Origin: Cepaea nemoralis
Taxonomy: Eukaryota > Mollusca > Gastropoda > Stylommatophora > Helicidae
Length of the DNA stretch: 64,000 nt
NCBI GenBank assembly: GCA_014155875.1
Contig: JACEFZ010017624.1
Span: 408,305 to 472,304 of the forward strand
Direction of reading: 5' to 3'
Positions 24,601-36,600 of the stretch are shown here, piece by piece. Each line of letters begins with the position of its first letter. Positions within the stretch are counted from its first letter, which is position 1. Under the pieces are notes generated by a model that saw nothing but the letters and a program-made list of their open reading frames with translations, was not told the DNA's origin and did not search any database. Both the position numbers and the translations under genes were made by a program.

Positions 24601-27600
24601 CTCCTTCTAGTCAGAACTCCGGTGACAGTGCTGGATTGACTTCAGGCCCAGACAAAAAGATCATCCCGCCAAAGCCTAAACGCACCTTCCTTCATCGTGG
24701 CAACAACGTACCTGACTCCATTTCAACTCATCAACGTTACCCAGAAGAGAGAGGATCTTCTCATTCTCATTCTGATTGTTTAGAAACGAATCAGTTTGTT
24801 GACTCAAATCCTCCACCTCTACCACCTAGAAATAAACCAAGAAGTCTTGGTTTGAAAGAGATTGGGGAGTCAGATTCCTCAGTTCCTAAACAGGGCTTGT
24901 CAGCAAACACAGAGACCTGTGTGAAGCCCTGTGTGAAAATAAGATCACAAACAACAAGAGATACAGTTATTCAACCTTCATCACAAGCAGCTTTACAGTC
25001 TGTCCAGCCAGGTACCCAACTGATTTCTCATCCACGTAAAGTCTTCAAATCCAGACCATCCAGAGAATCTCTGCCACCACCACCTCCTCCAGGACCTCCA
25101 AAAAGAGCTGCAACATTCAGTCCCGGAGATAGCAGGCTGGCAGGTCAAAGGTCAGTGAATGCCAGTGTTACTAGCTAGAGCTGTAAATTTTGTTGCTCTT
25201 ATAACCAGTGCCTGAGAACTTTCTTAGCCTAGCATCAGGAATGCTCTGAGTTTTCTCAGTGGCTTTTTTTGGCATTGTACAGACATGCTAAGATTTCGTC
25301 TTCTTTCGCTGAAATAATCACGCCTGTCTTTCTACCAAAGCTGCCAGTCTACGTTAGTTTTCTGTTGACACTTAACAGTTTTTGTCTTAGTAGTCTTGGT
25401 GACTAGCATGCTGTTGTTTGTTTGTCCTCTCATGGAGTCGACAGTCTTGGACATGTTCCATTGTTTATCTTCATTGCCACTCGGTTATAAGATATGCTGT
25501 TATCATGTGTCTACTTCTAGATATTCCTTAACGCATGTTTCTTACATTTATTTATGATTACAGGTTTGTTTTTCTCTCTCATGTTGACATTGATCACCAT
25601 GGCTTCACCCATTTGGCCAACCCCGTATAGTGATACATGAGAGTGTTCATCAGCTATTGCATTGTTCCATATAAAGTATTCTTTGTTTCTGGCGTCGCTG
25701 GAAGCAACAATTTCCTGATGTAAGTAAGAGCTGATCACTCAAGGAGATGGTCTTCAAGAATCTGGTCATGTGTTCAAAGCTGGCATTCCAGAGTCAGTTG
25801 CTGTTGGGGTCTGTTTATGTAAATGTTAGTGATAGTAATCCTACCTCATAGATAGCAGCATGAACAAAGTTTTATTAATGAACTACCAAGTGAAAGAAAA
25901 AATCCTGTATACTTAGCTAGTAAACTGAGATATGACAATCACAGATAAGCAATCCATTTTTCAGTGAATACACACATAAACAAAACCCCAAGTTCCAGAA
26001 ATGAAAATATGGACAGGTGAAATGAGATAGGGGTATTCAAGAAACAAAACAAATATGCAAAACAGTAAAAGCAACAACAACAAAAAATAAATAGAAAAAT
26101 GCACTTGAAAACATTCATTTACCTATGCATGTATATACATGGCCATAGCAATGCAGAGATAAAATAGTAGGCTAAGAACCTATAGCACAACAGCAGAAAA
26201 CAAGGTCAAGTAAAACTGTGGAGAAACGCATCTTTCATGTGGCAACATTTGGTATGAGTTGTGGTCCATTTCACAATCACCACAGAAGGCAATTGGGACT
26301 TTTGAGGTGAAATGTTGAGAACAATTCTTCAAATATTGTGAACCACAAAGAAGAAAAATACTGAAGTTGTACACAATCTGAACACTGAAGAGTGCTAGCT
26401 TATAAATAGTATTGTCTCCCTGCACTGAAGAGTGCTAGCCTATAAATAGTATTGTCTCCCTGCACTGAAGAGTGCTAGCCTATAAATAGTATTGTCTCCC
26501 TGCACTGAAGAGTGCTAGCCTATAAATAGTATTGTCTCCCTACACTGAAGAGTGCTAGCCTATAAATAGTATTGTCTCCCTGCACTGAAGAGTGCTAGCC
26601 TATAAATAGTATTGTCTCCCTGCACTGAAGAGTGCTAGGCTTATAAATAGTATTGTCTCCCTGCACTGAAGAGTGCTAGCCTATAAATAGTATTGTCTCC
26701 CTGCACTGAAGAGTGCTAGCCTATAAATAGTATTGTCTCCCTACACTGAAGAGTGCTAGCCTATAAATAGTATTGTCTCCCTGCACTGAAGAGTGCTAGC
26801 CTATAAACAGTATTGTCTCCCTGCACTGAAGAGTGCTAGCTTATAAACAGTATTGTCTCCCTGCACTGAAGAGTGCTAGCTTATAAATAGTATTGTCTCC
26901 CTGCACTGAAGAGTGCTAGCTTATAAATAGTATTGTCTCCCTGCACTGAAGAGTGCTAGCTTATAAATAGTATTGTCTCCCTGCACTGAAGAGTGCTAGC
27001 CTATAAATATTGTCTCCCTGCACTGAAGAGTGCTAGCCTATAAATAGTATTGTCTCCCTGCACTGAAGAGTGCTAGGCTTATAAATAGTATTGTCTCCCT
27101 GCACTGAAGAGTGCTAGGCTTATAAATAGTAGTCTCCCTGCACTGAAGAGTGCTAGGCTTATAAATAGTATTGTCTCCCTGCACTGAAGAGTGCTAGGCT
27201 TATAAATAGTATGGTCTCCCTGCACTGAAGATTGCTAGCCTATAAATAGTATTGTCTCCCTGCACTGAAGAGTGCTAGCTTATAAACAGTATTGTCTCTC
27301 TGCACTGAAGAGTGCTGACTTATAAATAGTATTGTCTCCCTGCACTGAAGAGTGCTAGCCTATAAATAGTATTGTCTCCCTGCACTGAAGAGTGCTAGCC
27401 TATAAATAGTATTGTCTCCCTGCACTGAAGAGTGCTAGCTTATAAATAGTATTGTCTCCCTGCACTGAAGAGTGCTAGCTTATAAATAGTATTGTCTCCC
27501 TGCACTGAAGAGTGCTAGCCTATAAATATTGTCTCCCTGCACTGAAGAGTGCTAGCCTATAAATAGTATTGTCTCCCTGCACTGAAGAGTGCTAGGCTTA

Positions 27601-30600
27601 TAAATAGTATTGTCTCCCTGCACTGAAGAGTGCTAGGCTTATAAATAGTATTGTCTCCCTGCAATGAAGAGTGCTAGGCTTATAAATAGTATTGTCTCCC
27701 TGCACTGAAGAGTGCTAGGCTTATAAATAGTATTGTCTCCCTGCACTGAAGAGTGCTAGCCTATAAATAGTATTGTCTCCCTGCACTGAAGAGTGCTAGC
27801 TTATAAACAGTATTGTCTCTCTGCACTGAAGAGTGCTGGCTTATAAATAGTATTGTCTCCCTGCACTGAAGAGTGCTAGCCTATAAATAGTATTGTCTCC
27901 CTGCACTGAAGAGTGCTAGCTTATAAATAGTATTGTCTCCCTGCACTGAAGAGTGCTAGCTTATAAATAGTATTGTCTCCCTGCACTGAAGAGTGCTAGC
28001 CTATAAATAGTATTGTCTCCCTGCACTGAAGAGTGCTAGCCTATAAATAGTATTGTCTCCCTGCACTGAAGAGTGCTAGCCTATAAATAGTATTGTCTCC
28101 CTGCACTGAAGAGTGCTAGCCTATAAATAGTATTGTCTCCCTGCACTGAAGAGTGCTAGCTTATAAATAGTATTGTCTCCCTGCACTGAAGAGTGCTAGC
28201 TTATAAATAGTATTGTCTCCCTGCACTGAAGAGTGCTAGCTTATAAATAGTATTGTCTCCCTGCACTGAAGAGTGCTAGCCTATAATAGTATTGTCCTCC
28301 CTGCACTGAAGAGTGCTAGCCTATAAATAGTATTGTCTCCCTGCACTGAAGAGTGCTAGCCTATAAATAGTATTGTCTCCCTGCACTGAAGAGTGCTAGC
28401 CTATAAATAGTATTGTCTCCCTGCACTGAAGAGTGCTAGCCTATAAATAGTATTGTCTCCCTGCACTGAAGAGTGCTAGCTTATTAATAGTATTGTCTCC
28501 CTGCACTGAAGAGTGCTAGCTTATAAATAGTATTGTCTCCCTGCACTGAAGAGTGCTAGCTTATAAATAGTATTGTCTCCCTGAAGCTAAAATACTTAGG
28601 CCATATTAAACATCACTGTGGCTTGGCAAGAACAGCGATGGAAGGCATGGTTTCCTAGGGGAAGAGGCTGGGTTTGACTGGCATGAAGTGGACACAGGAC
28701 ACTACTGACACCTTTCTGCATGAGGAAACATGATCCAGGAGAGATAGCCAGAGATCCAGAAACTTGTCAAAGTAGCTCATCATGCTCATCTTTGAGATGA
28801 AGTTCATATTTTCTTCTAGAAGGTTGAGACCTGCAAATGTTACTCCAACTGATACTTCTCACGTGTCTGCTATTTCTGGATTTAGTGTATCTACTTTACA
28901 TCTTACTGAAGGACTTTTGTTTTGATTTGCAATTCTTTAAATACTATCAATACATTGTCTAGATCACTGACTGACTGGTACCTTACCGTCTTGACAGATG
29001 ATAGTTTGTAAAATGGTGACATACCTGGGCTGAGTTTGGAGACCATGTGTTGCCCATGCAGCATGATCCCTCTCTTGACCTTCCTAGTTTACTTCAGAAG
29101 AAAGGTAACACCAACACATCTGGAACAATACAAGCTGCAGAAGCTATCGGATAAGCAAAGCAATACTATAACTCCAGCCTATCAGAGCTTCAATCCTAGA
29201 CCAGTTGCCAACATGGGCATGGGGCCTTATCTACCCTGCTATAACATTTAGTCTTTAGGTTGAATTTCCTTGCACTAGGGTAAGGTTTGTACCTCCAAAT
29301 TGCACTCCTCTCCCCAAAGCTGTTGGCATAATGTGGGCGTGTCGGGTTAGGTGAGCGCCGCCCACCATTTGGCGCTAAGAGAATGCAGGTAGTACTGTCT
29401 ACTGTCAAACAGTAACTTAGTCATATCTGATTGTTGTCCAGATCACTACCATGCAAACAAATACACAAATAATTTAATCAGTTGTGTAAAATAATAAACA
29501 TAATTTGTGTGTATGTCATGTACAGAATCAGCGGACAGTCAGATAAGTTACATATCCAGGAGACAGGCAGCATCAAAGGCTTCACACATGTTGAAGAAGT
29601 GCTACAGTTTGTCTCACAGACATTCTGATGCTGACCTGAAAGATCCAGAAGCTTCAGGCAGTGCCAGAATTCCCAGAGATGGTAAGACATGTAAAAGCTG
29701 TTTCAAGATGCTAGAATGATATAATTGTCATGTAGTTTTCTAAACCAGGATCTAGGTTTGCATTCTACAGCCAGATACCATATGGTGAAACATGTAAGTG
29801 TTCATCAGCTGATGTGCTTTTCTATAGAAAGTATTCCTTTTACCTGGCTTCAGTAGAAGTAACAATTTTCTTGTAAGAGCTGGACACTAAGAGGTTTTTT
29901 GTTTGTTTTTGAGTCTCATAAAAATATGTACATAGCAGACACTGTGAAATGTCCCCGACGTTCTGTATTACTGAATCAGTGAGCTACATAGAGTTGAGTC
30001 AGAGATGCTGTTGCTGGATAGGAACTACTGAGGACAGTATAACTAGATACTCCCTTGATTGGAATCCACAGGGTGAGCAAAGTAGCGGGACACCTAAAAC
30101 ATATGAAGCAGTGTATTATAAAATAGTGGAACACCTAAAACACATGAAACAATGTATTACAGACAGAGATGAACTATATTGGGAGGACATGGAGGGAGCT
30201 GCGAGAAACAGAAAAGGATAGGACAGCTTGGAGGGATATGGTTGAGAGTCCGTGTCCCAATGGAGAATACAGGGCAGGAGAAGAAGTGGGCTACATCCCA
30301 ATCCTGGTGCTCACTGTTCATCACTGAGAGAAGCCAAACCTCAGAGGCCTGGTGTAACTTCTACAGAGCATGAATCAGTCCAATCCTCCAGCAGAGAACC
30401 GGCCGTGTCCCAGGCACCAAACATCTAAATACAAGAGGTCAGCGTGGCTGAATGGATAAGAGCACTTGCACTTCAATTTCCCATGTGCTGATGCTGAGTT
30501 AGCGTGTTCAGCCCCTACTCAGGTCAGTTGGACTAAAATTTTGACTTCTCATCATTGATTTGGGGACGTAAATTAAAGTACCTCAGAAGTCGGAGTGAGT

Positions 30601-33600
30601 TCTTCTGATAGCGAGGGACATTGGTAATAGGGAAAGTTAATCCACACGCAACATCAGAGCAGCGCACTAAAAGTAGTAGCACGTGTGTGGACTTTGCTTA
30701 AATTCAAAGCGAGCGGAAACAAAAAATAAAATCTTTCTACTGAGTGAACAGAAGTGAAGGTCATGTTCCAGCATGAGCGATCAGTTGAACACCTACTGCT
30801 ACATTGTCCCAGATTGGTTGATCTGTGAGAGGAATCAGTTGTACACCTACTGCTACATTGTCCCAGATTGGTTGATCTGTGAGAGGAATCAGTTGAACAC
30901 CTACTGAGTGAACAGAAGTGAAGGTCATGTTCCAGCATGAGCGATCAGTTGAACACCTACTGAGTGAACAGAAGTGAAGGTCATGTTCCAGCATGAGCGA
31001 TCAGTTGAACACCTACTGAGTGAACAGAAGTGAAGGTCATGTTCCAGCATGAGCGATCAGTTGTACACCTACTGAGTGAACAGAACTGAAGGTCATGTTC
31101 CAGCATGAGCGATCAGTTGAACACCTACTGACTGAACAGAACTGAAGGTCATGTTCCAGCATGAGCGATCAGTTGAACACCTACTGAGTGAACAGAAGTG
31201 AAGGTCATGTTCCAGCATGAGCGATCAGTTGAACACCTACTGAGTGAACAGAAGTGAAGGTCATGTTCCAGCATGAGCGATCAGTTGTACACCTACTGAG
31301 TGAACAGAAGTGAAGGTCATGTTCCAGCATGAGCGATCAGTTGTACACCTACTGAGTGAACAGAAGGGAAGGTCATGTTCCAGCATGAGCGATCAGTTGT
31401 ACACCTACTGAGTGAACAGAAGTGAAGGTCATGTTCCAGCATGAGCGATCAGTTGTACACCTACTGAGTGAACAGAAGTGAAGGTCATGTTCCAGCATGA
31501 GCGATCAGTTGTACACCTACTGAGTGAACAGAAGTGAAGGTCATGTTCCAGCATGAGCGATCAGTTGTACACCTACTGCTACAGTGTCCCAGCCTGGTTG
31601 ACCTGTGAGAGGAATTAGTTGTACACCTACTGCTACAGTGTCCCAGCCTGGTTGACATGTAAGAGGAATCAGTTGTACACCTACTGCTACAGTGTCCTAG
31701 ATTGGTTGACCTGTGAGAGGAATCAGTTGTACACCTACTGCTACAGTGTCCCAGCCTGGTTGACATGTAAGAGGAATCAGTTGTACACCTACTGCTACAG
31801 TGTCCCAGCCTGGTTGACATGTAAGAGGAATCAGTTGTACACCTACTGCTACAGTGTCCTAGATTAGTTGATCTGTGAGAGGAATCAGTTGTACACCTAC
31901 TGCTACAGTGTTCCAGCCTGGTTGATCTGTGAGAGGAATCAGTTGTACACCTACTGCTACAGTGTTCCAGCCTGGTCGACCTGTGAGAGGAATCATTTGT
32001 AAACTTAATGCTACAGTGTCACAGATTAGTTGATCTGTGAGAGGAATCAGTTGTACACCTACTGCTACAGTGTCCTAGATTAGTTGACCTGTGAGAGGAA
32101 TCAGTTGTACACCTACTGCTACAGTGTCCCAGATTGGTTGACCTGTGAGAGGAATCAGTTGTACACCTACTGCTACAGTGTCCCAGATTGGTTGATCTGT
32201 GAGAGGAATCAGTTGTACACCTACTGCTACAGTGTCCCAGATTGGTTGATCTGTGAGAGGAATCAGTTGAACACCTACTGCTACAGTGTCCCAGATTGGT
32301 TGATCTGTGAGAGGAATCAGTTGTACACCTACTGCTACAGTGTCCCAGCCTGGTTGATCTGTGAGAGGAAACAGTTGAACACCTACTGCTACAGTGTCCT
32401 AGATTGGTTGACCTGTGAGAGGAATCAGTTGTACACCTACTGCTACAGTGTCCCAGCCTGGTTGACATGTAGAGGAATCAGTTGTACACCTACTGCTACA
32501 GTGTTCCAGCCTGGTTGATCTGTGAGAGGAATCAGTTGTACACCTACTGCTACAGTGTTCCAGCCTGGTTGACCTGTGAGAGGAATCAGTTGTACACCTA
32601 CTGCTACAGTGTCCCAGCCTGGTTGACATGTAAGAGGAATCAGTTGTACACCTACTGCTACAGTGTCCCAGCCTGGTTGATCTGTGAGAGGAAACAGTTG
32701 AACACCTACTGCTACAGTGTCCTAGATTGGTTGACCTGTGAGAGGAATCAGTTGTACACCTACTGCTACAGTGTCCCAGCCTGGTTGATCTGTGAGAGGA
32801 AACAGTCGAACACCTACTGCTACAGTGTCCTAGATTGGTTGACCTGTAAGAGGAATCAGTTGTACACCTACTGCTACAGTGTCCTAGATTGGTTGACCTG
32901 TGAGAGGAATCAGTTGTACACCTACTGCTACAGTGTCCTAGATTGGTTGACCTGTAAGAGGAATCAGTTGTACACCTACTGCTACAGTGTCCTAGATTGG
33001 TTGACCTGTAAGAGGAATCAGTTGTACACCTACTGCTACAGTGTCCTAGATTGGTTGACCTGTAAGAGGAATCAGTTGTACACCTACTGCTACAGTGTCC
33101 CAGGTTAGTTGACCTGTGAGAGGAATCAGTTGTACACCTACTGCTACAGTGTCCCAGGTTAGTTGACCTGTGAGAGGAATCAGTTGTACACCTACTACTA
33201 CAGTGTCCCAGATTGGTTGACCTGTAAGAGGAATCAGTTGTACACCTACTGCTACAGTGTCCCAGATTGGTTTATCTGTGAGAGGAATCAGTTGTACACC
33301 TACTACTACAGTGTCCCAGATTGGTTGACATGTGAGAGGAATCAGTTGTACACCTACTGCTACAGTGTCCCAGCCTGGTTGATCTGTGAGAGGAAACAGT
33401 TGAACACCTACTGCTACAGTGTCCCAGATTGGTTGATCTGTGAGAGGAATCAGTTGTACACCTACTGCTACAGTGTCCCAGATTGGTTGACATGTGAGAG
33501 GAATCAGTTGTACACCTACTGCTACAGTGTCCCAGATTGGTTTATCTGTGAGAGAAATCAGTTGTACACCTACTGCTACAGTGTCCCAGATTGGTTTATC

Positions 33601-36600
33601 TGTGAGAGAAATCAGTTGTACACCTACTGCTACAGTGTCCCAGATTGGTTGACCTGTGAGAGGAATCAGTTGTACACCTACTGCTACAGTGTCCCAGATT
33701 GGTTTATCTGTGAGAGGAATCAGTTGTACACCTACTACTACAGTGTCCCAGATTGGTTTATCTGTGAGAGGAATCAGTTGTACACCTACTGCTACAGTGT
33801 CCCAGATTGGTTGATCTGTGAGAGAAATCAGTTGTACACCTACTGCTACAGTGTCCCAGATTGGTTGATCTGTGAGAGAAATCAGTTGTACACCTACTGC
33901 TACAGTGTCCCAGATTGGTTGATCTGTGAGAGGAATCAGTTGTACACCTACTGCTACAGTGTCCCAGATTGGTTGATCTGTGAGAGAAATCAGTTGTACA
34001 CCTACTGCTACAGTGTCCCAGATTGGTTGATCTGTGAGAGAAATCAGTTGTACACCTACTGCTACAGTGTCCCAGATTGGTTTATCTGTGAGAGGAATCA
34101 GTTGTACACCTACTACTACAGTGTCCCAGATTGGTTTATCTGTGAGAGAAATCAGTTGTACACCTACTGCTACAGTGTCCCAGATTGGTTTATCTGTGAG
34201 AGGAATCAGTTGTACACCTACTGCTACATTGTTCCAGATTGGTTGATCTGTGAGAGGAATCAGTTGTACACCTACTGCTACAGTGTCCCAGATTAGTTGA
34301 TCTGTGAGAGGAATCAGTTGTACACCTACTGCTACAGTGTCCCAGATTGGTTGATCTGTGAGAGGAATCAGTTGTACACCTACTGCTACAGTGTCCCAGA
34401 TTAGTTGATCTGTGAGAGGAATCAGTTGTACACCTACTGCTACAGTGTCCCAGATTAGTTGACCTGTGAGAGAAATCAGTTGTACACCTACTGCTACAGT
34501 GTCCTAGATTGGTTGACATGTGAGAGGAATCAGTTGTACACCTACTGCTACAGTGTCCCAGATTGGTTTATCTGTGAGAGGAATCAGTTGTACACCTACT
34601 ACTACAGTGTCCCAGATTGGTTTATCTGTGAGAGAAATCAGTTGTACACCTACTGCTACAGTGTCCCAGATTGGTTTATCTGTGAGAGGAATCAGTTGTA
34701 CACCTACTGCTACATTGTTCCAGATTGGTTGATCTGTGAGAGGAATCAGTTGTACACCTACTGCTACAGTGTCCCAGATTAGTTGATCTGTGAGAGGAAT
34801 CAGTTGTACACCTACTGCTACAGTGTCCCAGATTGGTTGATCTGTGAGAGGAATCAGTTGTACACCTACTGCTACAGTGTCCCAGATTAGTTGATCTGTG
34901 AGAGGAATCAGTTGTACACCTACTGCTACAGTGTCCCAGATTAGTTGACCTGTGAGAGAAATCAGTTGTACACCTACTGCTACAGTGTCCTAGATTGGTT
35001 GACATGTGAGAGGAATCAGTTGTACACCTACTGCTACAGTGTCCCAGATTGGGTGACCTGTGAGAGGAATCAGTTGTACACCTACTGCTACATTGTTCCA
35101 GCCTGGTTGATCTGTGAGAGGAATCAGTTGTACACCTACTGCTACAGTGTCCCAGATTGGTTGATCTGTGAGAGGAATCAGTTGTACACCTACTGCTACA
35201 GTGTCCCAGATTGGTTGATCTGTGAGAGGAATCAGTTGTACACCTACTGCTACAGTGTCCCAGATTGGTTGATCTGTGAGAGGAATCAGTTGTACACCTA
35301 CTGCTACAGTGTCCCAGATTGGTTGATCTGTGAGAGAAATCAGTTGTACACCTACTGCTACAGTGTCCCAGATTGGTTTATCTGTGAGAGAAATCAGTTG
35401 TACACCTACTGCTACAGTGTCCCAGATTGGTTTATCTGTGAGAGAAATCAGTTGTACACCTACTGCTACAGTGTCCCAGATTGGTTGATCTGTGAGAGAA
35501 ATCAGTTGTACACCTACTGCTACAGTGTCCCAGATTGGTTTATCTGTGAGAGAAATCAGTTGTACACCTACTGCTACAGTGTCCCAGATTGGTTTATCTG
35601 TGAGAGAAATCAGTTGTACACCTACTGCTACAGTGTCCCAGATTGGTTTATCTGTGAGAGAAATCAGTTGTACACCTACTGCTACAGTGTCCCAGCCTGG
35701 TTGACATGTAAGAGGAATCAGTTGTACACCTACTGCTACAGTGTCCCAGATTGGTTGATCTGTGAGAGAAATCAGTTGTACACCTACTGCTACAGTGTCC
35801 TAGATTGGTTGACATGTGAGAGGAATCAGTTGTACACCTACTGCTACAGTGTCCCAGATTGGTTGACCTGTGAGAGGAATCAGTTGTACACCTACTGCTA
35901 CATTGTTCCAGCCTGGTTGATCTGTGAGAGGAATCAGTTGTACACCTACTGCTACAGTGTCCCAGATTGGTTGATCTGTGAGAGGAATCAGTTGTACACC
36001 TACTGCTACAGTGTCCCAGATTGGTTGATCTGTGAGAGGAATCAGTTGTACACCTACTGCTACAGTGTTCCAGCCTGGTTGACCTGTGAGAGGAATCAGT
36101 TGTACACCTACTGCTACAGTGTCCCAGATTAGTTGACCTGTGAGAGGAATCAGTTGTACACCTACTGCTACAGTGTCCCAGATTAGTTGACCTGTGAGAG
36201 GAATTAGTTGTACACCTACTGCTACAGTGTCCCAGCCTGGTTGATCTGTGAGAGGAATCAGTTGTACAACTACTGCTACAGTGTCCCAGGTTAGTTGACC
36301 TGTGAGAGGAATCAGTTGTACACCTACTGCTACAGTGTCCCAGATTGGTTGACCTGTGAGAGGAATCAGTTGTACACCTACTGCTACAGTGTCCCAGCCT
36401 GGTTGATCTGTGAGAGGAATCAGTTGTACACCTACTGCTACAGTGTCCCAGATTGGTTGACCTGTGAGAGGAATCAGTTGTACACCTACTGCTACAGTGT
36501 CCCAGATTGGTTGATATGTGAGAGGAATCAGTTGTACACCTACTGCTACTGTGTCCCAGATTGGTTGATCTGTGAGAGGAATCAGTTGTACACCTACTGC

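Noticed and set aside
25144..25178. Exon 2 extending to the in-frame stop at 25178 as a terminal exon
   Set aside because: A donor in the right phase joins exon 3, and the DH exons downstream need the read-on. A short isoform cannot be excluded without RNA data.
26382..28583. CRISPR-like regular repeat array
   Set aside because: Units are contiguous with no unique spacers, and the DNA is eukaryotic.
33163..36132. Long + strand open frames (377 and 395 codons) with 18-residue repeats
   Set aside because: They are produced by a 54-bp satellite whose length is a multiple of 3. They start and stop at unit variants, and both strands are open at once.
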